DNA of 64,000 nucleotides, from contig JAECZT010000006.1 in assembly GCA_020055645.1 (NCBI GenBank), forward strand, positions 930,001 to 994,000, in the 5' to 3' direction. A program made the position numbers and the translations under genes. The DNA is from Tomocerus qinae (taxonomy: Eukaryota; Arthropoda; Collembola; Entomobryomorpha; Tomoceridae). Position 1 is the first letter of the stretch. Every line of letters begins with the position of its first letter. Shown here in pieces: positions 1-8,510 of this stretch. The notes under the pieces are model-generated. The model did no database searches, was not told the DNA's origin, and was given only the letters and a program-made list of their open reading frames with translations.

Positions 1-3000
1 GTCTTCTCGTACAAGCTAAAAAAAATGATTTTTTTCAAGTGTTTCTCTAAATAAACGTTATATTACTAAGGTTTTTGGTCTTCTCTTACAAGCTCAAAAA
101 AATGATTTTTTTCAAGTGTCTAGTCTTTATTAATGTTATATTACTAAGGTTTATGGTCTCCTCGTACAAGCTCAAAAAAATGATTTTTTTCAAGTGTCTA
201 GTCTTCATTAATGTTATATTACTAAGGTTTTTGGTCTCCTCGTACAAGCTCAAAAATATGATTTTTTTCAAGTGTCTAGTCTTTATTAATGTTATATTAC
301 TAAGGTTTATGGTCTCCTCGTACAAGCTCAAAAAAATGATTTTTTTCAAGTGGTTCTCTAAATAGACGTTATATTACTAAGGTTTTTGGTCTCCTCGTAC
401 AAGCTCAAAAAAATGATTTTTTTCAAGTGTCTAGTCTTTATTAATGTTATATTACTAAGGTTTTTGGGCTCCTCGTACAACCTCAAAAAAATGATTTTTT
501 TCAAGTGTCTAGTCTTTATTAATGTTATATTACTAAGGTTTTTGGTCTCCTCGTACAAGCTCAAAAAAATGATTTTTTTCAAGTGGTTCTCTAAATAGAC
601 GTTATATTACTAAGGTTTTGGTCTCCTCGTACAAGCTCAAAAAAATGATTTTTTTCAAGTGTCTAGTCTTTATTAATGTTATATTACTAAGGTTTTTGGT
701 CTCCTCGTACAAGCTCAAAAAAATGATTTTTTTTCAAGTGTCTAGTCTTCATTAATGTTATATTACTAAGGTTTATGGTCTCCTCGTACAAGCTCAAAAA
801 AATGATTTTTTTCAAGTGGTTCTCTAAATAGACGTTATATTACTAAGGTTTTTGGTCTCCTCGTACAAGCTCAAAAAAATAATTTTTTTCAAGTGTCTAG
901 TCTTTATTAATGTTATATTACTAAGGTTTTTGATCTCCTCGTACAAGCTCAAAAAAATGATTTTTTTCAAGTGTCTAGTCTTTATTAATGTTATATTACT
1001 AAGGTTTATGGTCTCCTCGTACAAGCTAAAAAAATGATTTTTTTCAAGTGTTTCTCTAAATAAACGTTATATTACTAAGGTTTTTGGTCTCCTCGTACAA
1101 GCTCAAAAAAATGATTTTTTTCAAGTGTCTAGTCTTCATTAATGTTATATTACTAAGGTTTTTGGTCTCCTCGTACAAGCTCAAAAAATGATTTTTTTCA
1201 AGTGTCTAGTCTTCATTAATGTTATATTACTAAGGTTTTTGGTCTCCTCGTACAAGCTCAAAAAAATGATTTTTTTCAAGTGTTTCTTTAAATAAACGTT
1301 ATATTACTAAGGTTTTTGGTCTTCTCGTACAAGCTCAAAAAAATGATTTTTTTCAAGTGTCTAGTCTTTATTAATGTTATATTACTAAGGTTTTTGGTCT
1401 CCTCATACAAGCTCAAAAAAATGATTTCTTTCAAGTGCCTAGTCTTTAATAATGTTTTATTACTAAGGTTTATGGTCTCCTCGTACAAGCTCAAAAAATG
1501 ATTTTTTTCAAGTGTCTATTAATGTTATATTACTAAGGATTTTGGGCTCCTCGTACAAGCTCAAAAAAATGATTTTTTTCAAGTGTCTAGTCTTTATTAA
1601 TGTTATATTACTAAGGTTTATGGTCTCCTCGTACAAGCTCAAAAAAATGATTTTTTTCAAGTGTCTTGTCTTTATTAATGTTATATTACTAAGGTTTTTG
1701 GTCTCCTCGTACAAGCTCAAAAAAATGATTTTTTTCAAGTGTCTAGTCTTTATTAATGTTATATTACTAAGGTTTTTGGTCTCCTCGTACAAGCTCAAAA
1801 AAATGATTTTTTTCAAGTGTTTCTTTAAATAAACGTTATATTACTAAGGTTTTTGGTCTCCTCGTACAAGCTCAAAAAAATGATTTTTTTCAAGTGTCTA
1901 GTCTTTATTAATGTTATATTACTAAGGTTTTTGGTCTCCTCGTACAAGCTCAAAAAAATGATTTTTTTCAAGTGTCTAGTCTTTATTAATGTTATATTAC
2001 TAAGGTGTATGGTCTTCTCATACAAGCTCAAAAAAATGATTTTTTTCAAGTGTCTAGTCTTTATTAATGTTATATTACTAAGGTTTTTGGGCTCCTCGTA
2101 CAACCTCAAAAAAATGATTTTTTTCAAGTGTCTAGTCTTTATTAATGTTATATTACTAAGGTGTATGGTCTTCTCATACAAGCTCAAAAAAATGATTTTT
2201 TTCAAGTGTCTAGTCTTTATTAATGTTATATTACTAAGGTTTTTAGGCTCCTCGTACAACCTCAAAAAAATGATTTTTTTCAAGTGTCTAGCCTTTATTA
2301 ATGTTATATTACTAAGGTTTATGGTCTCCTCGTACAAGCTCAAAAAATGATTTTTTTCAAGTGGTTCTCTAAATAAACGCTATATTACTAAGGTTTTTGG
2401 TATCCTCGTACAAACTCAAAAAAATGATTTTTTTCAAGTGTCTAGTCTTCATTAATGTTATATTACTAAGGTTTATGGTCTCCTCGTACAAGCTCAAAAA
2501 ATGATTTTTTTCAAGTGGTTCTATAAATAAACGTTATATTACTAGGGTTTTTGGTCTTCTCGTACAAGCTCAAAAAAATGATTTTTTTCAAGTGTCTTGT
2601 CTTTATTAATGTTATATTACTAAGGTTTATGGGCTCCTCGTACAAGCTCAAAAAAATGATTTTTTTCAAGTGTCTAGTCTTCATTAATGTTATATTACTA
2701 AGGTTTATGGTCTCCTCGTACAAGCTCAAAAAATGATTTTTTTCAAGTGGTTCTCTAAATAGACGTTATATTACTAAGGTTTTTGGTCTCCTCGTACAAG
2801 CTCAAAAAATAGATTTTTTTCAATTGTCTAGTCTTTATTAATGTTATATTACTAAGGTGTATGTTCTTCTCATACAAGCTCAAAAAAATGATTTTTTTCA
2901 AGTGTCTAGTCTTTATTAATGTTATATTACTAAGGTTTTTGGGCTCCTCGTACAACCTCAAAAAAATGATTTTTTTCAAGTGTCTAGTCTTTATTAATGT

Positions 3001-3287
3001 TATATTACTAAGGTGTATGGTCTCCTCGTACAAGCTCAAAAAAAATGATTTTTTTCAAGTGTCTAGTCTTTATTAATGTTATATTACTAAGGTTTTTGGG
3101 CTCCTCGTACAACCTCAAAAAAATGATTTTTTTCAAGTGTCTAGCCTTTATTAATGTTATATTACTAAGGTTTATGGTCTCCTCGTTCAAGCTCAAAAAA
3201 TGATTTTTTTCAAGTGGTTCTCTAAATAAACGCTATATTACTAAGGTTTTTGGTATCCTCGTACAAACTCAAAAAAATGATTTTTTT
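1..3287 (+). repeat. 77-78 bp satellite array, forward orientation, left block part 1
   Basis: Roughly 42 head-to-tail copies of an AT-rich monomer. A typical monomer reads ggtttttggtctcctcgtac, then aagctc, then the core AAAAAAATGATTTTTTT, then caagtgtctagtctttatta and atgttatattactaa. Class A copies (78 bp) carry gtgtctagtctttattaatg after the core. Class B copies (77 bp) carry gtggttctctaaatagacg there instead. Sub-variants typical of this block are gggctcctcgtacaacctc, gtgtatggtcttctcatac and tctagccttt. Some copies have six rather than seven A in the core. Open frames on both strands (for example 1825-2343 and 1853-2350) only read the 26-codon repeat. The block is cut at 3287, inside a monomer core, by the retroelement. 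No gene, promoter or RNA gene is seen in it. Confidence 0.97.
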
Positions 3288-4107
3288 AGAAGTGAGATCC
3301 TTGTAGGAAATAAAATCGTCCCAAAATCCAAATTCTCAGTCTTCTAAAATATTTTATTGCACCTTTAACTGTAGAGACGCGTTTCAAAATTTATCATCAG
3401 ATTCTACAATACAATCATTCATTAATGATTAGAGAAATTACATGGTTACAAGTTAAATAAGAATATAAGTCATTAAAAGGAAATAAATAATATACAATGA
3501 TGCCATTGAAGTCTCATACCTACCTACTTAGTTATGGTTAAAAAATCCATATAAATATACCGTCCTTACAAAGAATGGTCCAGTTCGATGTCTTTTACAA
3601 ACTATAAGTATATACGAAAATGTTATAAAAGTAGACAATTCAGTCAATATACATTACTTACTTAGAACTGTAATAACTTAATGATAAATTGATCATATGT
3701 AAATAGAGTTATATTTAATTACCTGGATACTGATACAAATTTAGTAATTGGACAATAATTACTGAAGAAAGTAATTAAAAATTACATTTTGGCATCTTTA
3801 ACTTCGTGTTTACTTTGTGCCTTTCACTTAAAGCGAAAGAAGGAAACTGCCCTCTGCTTTTTAATTTACCTCTATAATATCAATTAACCCCATATACATG
3901 TTAACATATAGTATCAGGTTACACAGAATTACTACTTACGATTAGTACTTAAAATGCTAGTTATTGAATTGGTTTTAGTAAATGCTATACATATTTGCAA
4001 ATTAGCAATCCATTTTTCAAATCTTTTATCTTTACATTCGGAGAGAATTCTAAAAATTTCATTTTTAACAATATTGCCTAAATTATTAATATTATTATAG
4101 AATGGGA
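3286..4107 (-). repeat. Left direct repeat (pseudo-LTR) of the PLE, 822 bp
   Basis: This segment recurs at 7686-8511. The two copies begin in register at an offset of 4400 and end at 4404. The right copy has a 3-bp insertion (gtt, near 8056) and a 1-bp insertion near 8213, and I see two substitutions near 3802, so identity is above 99 percent. Read on the minus strand it starts with the last codons of the RT (stop at 3934-3932), followed by a non-coding 3' region that holds a hammerhead-like core at 3408-3370. The shared ttaga at the start and the shared final a may partly come from the satellite target. Because the repeat includes coding sequence, it reflects partial tandem duplication rather than a true LTR. 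Confidence 0.95.
3370..3408 (-). ncRNA. Hammerhead-ribozyme-like core, left pseudo-LTR
   Basis: On the minus strand the order is tgtaga, at, CTGATGA, an 8-nt AT-only segment, GAAAC, GCGTC, tctaca. CTGATGA, GAAA and the GTC cleavage triplet are the invariant parts of a type I hammerhead. Predicted cleavage is after the C of GTC, between 3376 and 3375. The flanks tgtaga and tctaca pair as stem I (6 bp, with an extra AT beside the core). Stem III would be only two base pairs with a 2-nt loop, but ACGCGT is self-complementary, as expected for hammerheads that work as dimers. Stem II is weak (AT only), the main reason for doubt. PLE pseudo-LTRs are known to carry hammerheads, so the location supports the call. 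Activity is not shown. Confidence 0.62.
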
Positions 4108-4340
4108 CGACTAAAAATATTTTATTGTTGATAACATTATGGGGTTTCTTCTGAGAAAATAATATTGTACTTAGAAAGGATTTCGGAGGGAGTGGATTCT
4201 TAAATTACGTAATATTAAGTCTTTCTTGGGTGTAAGAACAGATTCTCTAGTAATATTATTTAATTTACGTGTACAATCAGTAAGTATTTTCCTAGGGATA
4301 GCACTCTCAACAAGAATTTTTTTCATTTCATTATCTATTT
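3932..4340 (-). pseudogene. PLE RT C-terminal region, no GIY-YIG recognised
   Basis: One frame from about 4338 reads IDNEMKKILVESAIPRKI and continues to a stop near 4195. Another carries VINNKIFLVVPFYNNINN and ends at the stop codon 3934-3932. The VVP-type motif followed by a short helix-rich stretch fits the end of the PLE RT module. In endonuclease-bearing PLEs a C-terminal GIY-YIG domain follows; here the protein simply stops after SILSTNRK. This suggests an endonuclease-lacking PLE or loss of the domain. The last part lies inside the left direct repeat. Confidence 0.65.
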
Positions 4341-5191
4341 CTTTGTGAGTAAGCGTCGTCCCGATTAGAGAAACATTTAATAATACAGAATACCAGCAGA
4401 ATATGGCAGAGATGTTTTAACATGGTTTGCGTGGTTGGAATAAAAATGTAAATACATATGTTTACTCTATTTCGGCATTTCACGATAGATGCTAGTTTCA
4501 ATTTGATTGGCTTATTAAGTTTAATGTTTAGGTCCAGAGAAATTGACTTGACTAAAAGACCATTCATAGTGTACCAACTTTAAAAATTGATGAGAAAATA
4601 ATGATTTCAGATAACCATTAGTGTCACTTTATTTCATCAACATCGATAATTAACAATATATCATCTATAAATCTATTCATACACACTATTTCCTTTCTAT
4701 TATCGAACAAACTTTTAATTTCCCTCGAAACTGTCAATATTGCTTACTACTACACTAGAACTAGCACCCATAGGAATACCCTTGTGTTGTTTAAAAGTAT
4801 TGAATTATTATATTCAATAAAATTAAAAGTCTAAACGCCAAATCCAGGAGTTTACGAACAAGTTGAACTGCAGAGATATTGAAAGGCAAGTTGATAAGGT
4901 GTCTATTTTCGACAAAGAAAGCTTGAATACATTGATTTTTACAAATATTTAGTGGTAGACTGGGATATAAAGACTCAATATCTGCTTATTTACAATAATA
5001 TATTTTCTGTCTGGGTTCAATTTGATTTCCGTTTTAATCTTAAAAATTAAATGATTAGTATCAATGATTACATCGGGCATTAAGTTCATTATAGGTTGTA
5101 AGATTTTATCGAGATTAACAACATTAAGGTTTCTATTGCAGCAGTTAACATTGCTACTAATGGGTTCTACCTTTAGGAAAATCATCAACAT
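4341..5191 (-). pseudogene. PLE reverse transcriptase palm and thumb, multiply frameshifted
   Basis: The catalytic core is readable only by changing frame. The frame from 5191 gives PISSNVNCCNRNLNVVNLDK. A second frame carries motif A, DIESLYPSLPLN, from 4982. A third carries motif B, KQHKGIPMGASSS, from 4792. Another carries motif C, NRFIDDILLI, from 4677, including the paired aspartates of the active site. The thumb shows SLDLNIKLNK near 4535 and YLHFYSNHANHVKTSLPYS from 4454. These are family hallmarks of Penelope-like RTs. The aspartates of A and C are still encoded, but the frames are not connected (at least four shifts between 5191 and 4340), so no active enzyme can be made from this copy unless the sequence contains errors. 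Confidence 0.82.
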
Positions 5192-6095
5192 TCTCGTTAA
5201 ACTTGTGTATTTTCGGAAGAATATAGAATTTAGCTGCTTTATAGTTAGAATCTAGGAGTTTTGGTAGTTTAAGTTCTATTGGCATTTTAAAACTTTTTAC
5301 ATCGTCAATTAGAGATTCAGTAGACACAATAAAATGTGATATAGTAGATGGAAAATAAGTAGTCATATTCTCTAGCTGTGAAAACACTTCTTTGTCGTAG
5401 TCATTTCTGAACATTATACAAGTCCCTGCATTTTTATCTGCGGGTTTGATAATAACATTATTTTTATCCTGGAAATCCTTACCTACCTCAGCAAATTCTT
5501 TAGAAATAAGTACATTAGGTATAAAATTTTGTTTAAGTCTGGCAATAAAATCATTGAGTGCTTCCGCTGCGTTTGGGAATAGCACTTTTTCTGTCGTCGA
5601 ATGATATATTTTATTTCTGCTTTTCGTAAATTGGTAGACAATATTTTCGAAAGTACCTAAAGGCTTGCTTTCTTTATCCGAATAATAGGCATTCCATCCT
5701 AATTTTCGTATACATTCAGTATAGCATTCTTTTAGTTTAGTAACATTTGGGGTTTTATCAATACTAAATTTTAAGCCTAACCAAAGAAGTATTTTTAGTT
5801 CAAAAGGAATAGTTAGGTTTGTTAGGTTGTGTATGTAGTTAGGTACAGTTTTTACATCATTGTAGAGTCTGTATAACTTATTGTTGGTATTATGAGTAGG
5901 TTGTCTATCTAGTTTAAACACTTTCTTCATATTACAGAATTTACGATTTTTACTTACTCTAAGGGTACAACATGAGCTGTTGTTGTCAACAGAATTAAAA
6001 CTATTAGTCTTACTTAAAAAATTAACATAGTCATTCTTATTATAAAAATTAAGATTATTATTTACAATTTGATTTACTTCAATGGCATCTGTATC
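5157..6095 (-). pseudogene. PLE reverse transcriptase, N-terminal part and fingers
   Basis: The frame runs from 6095, just after the TAG at 6098-6096, through an internal ATG at 5930 to a TAG at 5157. Counting from that ATG (257 codons): IPFELKILLWLGLKFS at residues 41-56 resembles the region before the fingers in PLE RTs. IIKPADKN (160-167) and FYILPKIHK (235-243) are the fingers motifs, in the form typical of PLE and related RTs. The frame ends in KGRTH. The expected continuation, an arginine-proline-isoleucine type motif, lies in the next frame, so a 1-base frameshift near 5165 breaks the protein. The shift falls at a short A-run, so assembly error is possible. The upstream TAG is the last of three in-frame stops. 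Confidence 0.8.
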
Positions 6096-6818
6096 CTATG
6101 AAATAGCATTAATAACAGCGCTACCTTTAACATTATCATCATAGTAGTTTACGTTAGTCCGTGTCCCTGATTTTTGGTTAAAACCTCTACTTGGAAATGT
6201 ATTTCTATTAGGAGATATGCCTCTATTGTTAGAATAGCCCCTGTTTTGAAAAACGCCTTTTCCTCTGGTTTGAAATGTGCCTCTACCCCTGTATGAGTTT
6301 CTATTATGGAACGATCCCCTGTTATTAAAAGTTCCTCGCCTTGCAAATGAATTCCTATGCTTAAAATTATTAGGAATTTCGTGTTGATTTATCTCATGTG
6401 CAGATTCTTGGTTGGTTTGTGCAAAACCATTAGCCTTAGGAAATTCCACTCTAGGTTTTAAATACTTATCGTTATGTTTTATACTCGGTCCCTGTACTGC
6501 TAAGTCTGCTGCATTTTGATTTGTAACAATATCCAAAGAAGGTTTATGTATGTTTGAATTTGAAATTGCTTTTGTGCCTTTATCTAAAAATTCCTTAAAT
6601 TCCATTTTAACGGTTTCGCCTTTTAATTCAATTTTCCCATTTTCAATATCTTCGCAAATTTTTAAAGCATATCTATTATATATAGAAGGTGGTTCATTAG
6701 GCTTTACTTTTCTCCAATACGGAAGGCTATTAGTCACTTTGCTTTTCTTTTTCGTCCCAATTAAATATTTTAATTTTTTAAAATTTTTCGCAAATTCGGT
6801 TCTAGCTTTAAAAGTAGC
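6096..6818 (-). pseudogene. PLE ORF, Arg-Gly-rich segment (RNA-binding-like)
   Basis: Open frame of about 240 codons from just after the TAG at 6821-6819 to the TAG at 6098-6096. The first half contains LPYWRKVKPNEPPSIYNRYA and an acidic/Lys mix. The second half is a low-complexity region with repeated RG and NRG units (for example RGTFNNRGSFHNRNSYRGRG), like RGG-box segments that bind RNA. Gag-like or ORF1-like chaperone roles are known for such regions in retroelements; here that is inference. The GTG at 6737 is not a credible eukaryotic start, so the segment most likely belonged to a longer protein. The frame continues past the TAG into the RT segment with no shift. Confidence 0.55.
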
Positions 6819-6821
6819 CTA

Positions 6822-7076
6822 TTGCAAAAAATGTGGCACATACAAATCTTCTGTCGAATTTTTGGCCTCTGAATTGATTTGTTTAATGAACTGCAAAATG
6901 ATATGATTAATCTTAGTAATTAAAAATTGCTTTTGAAAGGTATTTCCAGCTACCGCAGTTCTTTGATATTGCATAGAGAAAGACTGTTTGAGGTCGTAGA
7001 GATTTTCGAAAGTTTGTAATGGTAAGATATTATATTGTTGGTATTTTACAAATCTATATCTTAGGATTAAAAAGGC
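6822..7076 (-). pseudogene. PLE ORF, second in-frame segment between TGA and TAG
   Basis: These 85 codons are open in the same frame as 7502-7077, between the TGA at 7079-7077 and the TAG at 6821-6819. The sequence contains YQQYNILPLQTFENLYDLKQ and ends in YVPHFLQ before the TAG. No family is recognised. It has no ATG near its start, which argues that it was translated only as part of a longer protein before the stop arose. The neighbouring frame alignment is the main evidence that it was coding. Confidence 0.45.
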
Positions 7077-7502
7077 TCACTCCTTTATCTGTGTAGCATT
7101 ATCGAAGTATTTTTTCGCAGAATAGTTAATTTGAAAATAAGACACAAAAAGTTTCAAAATTGGCACGTACAGACTATTAGGTATAGAAATTTCAGGCTTA
7201 TAACTCAACATTTTATCCATGTCTTCCTCTCTAGGGATTATTGGTGGATATTGAGGGTTATCTAAAAATTTGTCGATGAATTCCCTAACAAGGATATCCT
7301 TCGAATAGTCATTTACATAATCGTGTATACAACAAATTTTGAGTGGATCAATACTTTCCAAACTAACCTTAATGTTAACATTAGAATTTTTAGACTTCTT
7401 AGTTATGTAGTCTTCGGCGAGAATTCCTTCGTTTGGCCGTTTCAATTTGTTTGGAGTAGAAGTATGTGAAGGTTGTAGCCGCTTTTGGTTCATGGGTAGC
7501 AT
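7077..7502 (-). pseudogene. PLE ORF N-terminal segment, basic, possible nuclear-localising region
   Basis: From ATG 7502 to the TGA at 7079-7077 this reads about 141 residues. The first third is rich in Lys, Arg, Pro and Ser, with basic clusters such as NQKRLQ and ITKKSKN that could act in nuclear targeting or nucleic-acid binding (inference). The rest, with IDPLKICCIHDYVNDYSKD and PQYPPIIPREEDMDK, matches no family I recognise. After the TGA the same frame continues at 7076 without a shift for another 85 codons to a TAG at 6821-6819, and then onwards. I therefore treat it as the first part of one interrupted element protein rather than a separate gene. Unidentified N-terminal regions before the RT occur in several PLE lineages. 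Confidence 0.55.
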
Positions 7503-7685
7503 TGTTTCTTCAAAAATATCTTTGTGAATCGGATTCAATCGCTAGTGAACATAAAAATTCCATTTCCATGTGTTTCCCTTTCGGTGGGGTGCGTAGTATA
7601 ATTATAAAAGGTTGGAAAACTTGGAGATTCCTGTGGAATGCTTGCAAAAAGATTTGTCTCAAATTTTATGGGTCGATGACGAAGA
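7503..7685 (-). other. PLE 5' leader between pseudo-LTR and first reading frame
   Basis: This 183-bp stretch lies between the right direct repeat and the first plausible ATG (7502-7500, minus). In the long decayed frame there is a TAG just upstream of codon 7538, so the coding start must lie below it. The codon at 7538 is TTG, which makes the ATG at 7502 the better start for a eukaryotic gene. No other structure was recognised. Confidence 0.5.
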
Positions 7686-7769
7686 TTAGAAGTGAGATCC
7701 TTGTAGGAAATAAAATCGTCCCAAAATCCAAATTCTCAGTCTTCTAAAATATTTTATTGCACCTTTAAC

Positions 7770-7808
7770 TGTAGAGACGCGTTTCAAAATTTATCATCAG
7801 ATTCTACA
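7770..7808 (-). ncRNA. Hammerhead-ribozyme-like core, right pseudo-LTR
   Basis: Identical to the motif at 3370-3408 and exactly 4400 bp away. The core CTGATGA lies at + strand 7794-7800 (as tcatcag), GAAAC at 7781-7785 (as gtttc) and the GTC triplet at 7776-7778 (as gac). Predicted cleavage is between 7776 and 7775. Cleavage at both copies of a minus-strand transcript would release a 4.4 kb RNA covering one full unit of the element. The weak stem II applies here too. Confidence 0.62.
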
Positions 7809-8335
7809 ATACAATCATTCATTAATGATTAGAGAAATTACATGGTTACAAGTTAAATAAGAATATAAGTCATTAAAAGGAAATAAATAATATACAATGA
7901 TGCCATTGAAGTCTCATACCTACCTACTTAGTTATGGTTAAAAAATCCATATAAATATACCGTCCTTACAAAGAATGGTCCAGTTCGATGTCTTTTACAA
8001 ACTATAAGTATATACGAAAATGTTATAAAAGTAGACAATTCAGTCAATATACATTGTTACTTACTTAGAACTGTAATAACTTAATGATAAATTGATCATA
8101 TGTAAATAGAGTTATATTTAATTACCTGGATACTGATACAAATTTAGTAATTGGACAATAATTACTGAAGAAAGTAATTAAAAATTACATTTTGGCATCT
8201 TTAATCTCGTGTTTTACTTTGTGCCTTTCACTTAAAGCGAAAGAAGGAAACTGCCCTCTGCTTTTTAATTTACCTCTATAATATCAATTAACCCCATATA
8301 CATGTTAACATATAGTATCAGGTTACACAGAATTA

Positions 8336-8510
8336 CTACTTACGATTAGTACTTAAAATGCTAGTTATTGAATTGGTTTTAGTAAATGCTATACATATTT
8401 GCAAATTAGCAATCCATTTTTCAAATCTTTTATCTTTACATTCGGAGAGAATTCTAAAAATTTCATTTTTAACAATATTGCCTAAATTATTAATATTATT
8501 ATAGAATGGG
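8336..8510 (-). pseudogene. Truncated RT C-terminal fragment in the right pseudo-LTR
   Basis: This duplicates the coding end found at 3932-4106. The open frame begins in satellite sequence at 8521 and enters the element at 8510, giving PFYNNINNLGNIVKN and ending at SILSTNRK with the stop at 8338-8336. It is a by-product of the partial tandem structure and not a gene in its own right. Its presence shows that the upstream copy of the tandem was cut off inside the RT coding region. Confidence 0.8.

Larger units (their letters stand above)
3288..8510 (-). mobile_element. Degenerate Penelope-like retroelement inserted in the satellite
   Basis: About 5.2 kb of non-satellite sequence between two satellite blocks, with flanking direct repeats and reverse-transcriptase coding remnants on the minus strand. 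The RT motifs (PADKN, LPKIHK, DIESLYPS, GIPMG, FIDDI and a thumb with YLHFYSNH) match the Penelope-like class better than LTR or LINE elements. The direct repeats start inside the RT C-terminus, so the structure is one full unit (about 4400 bp) preceded on its own 5' side by a truncated copy. That is the pseudo-LTR arrangement known for PLEs. A hammerhead-like core in each repeat agrees with this. No GIY-YIG endonuclease could be recognised, which may mean an endonuclease-lacking lineage or decay. Boundaries are uncertain by a few bases because the satellite core supplies T-runs at both ends. A DIRS-type element was considered, but no tyrosine recombinase or methyltransferase was seen. Confidence 0.85.

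Noticed and set aside
3279-3287. Target-site duplication gattttttt at both element edges (also 8510-8518)
   Set aside because: Every monomer core contains this string, so its presence at both edges is expected without duplication.
6550-6906. Plus-strand open frame of 118 codons
   Set aside because: It is antisense to the decayed element frame, which shows the more protein-like sequence, so this is a shadow frame.
7466-7747. Plus-strand open frame of 93 codons in the element
   Set aside because: It lies antisense to the element reading frame and its 5' leader, starts with no supporting context, and resembles no protein.
3288-8510. tRNA or rRNA genes in the non-satellite part
   Set aside because: No cloverleaf with a TTCGA-type arm and matching acceptor ends, and no conserved rRNA stretch, was seen.
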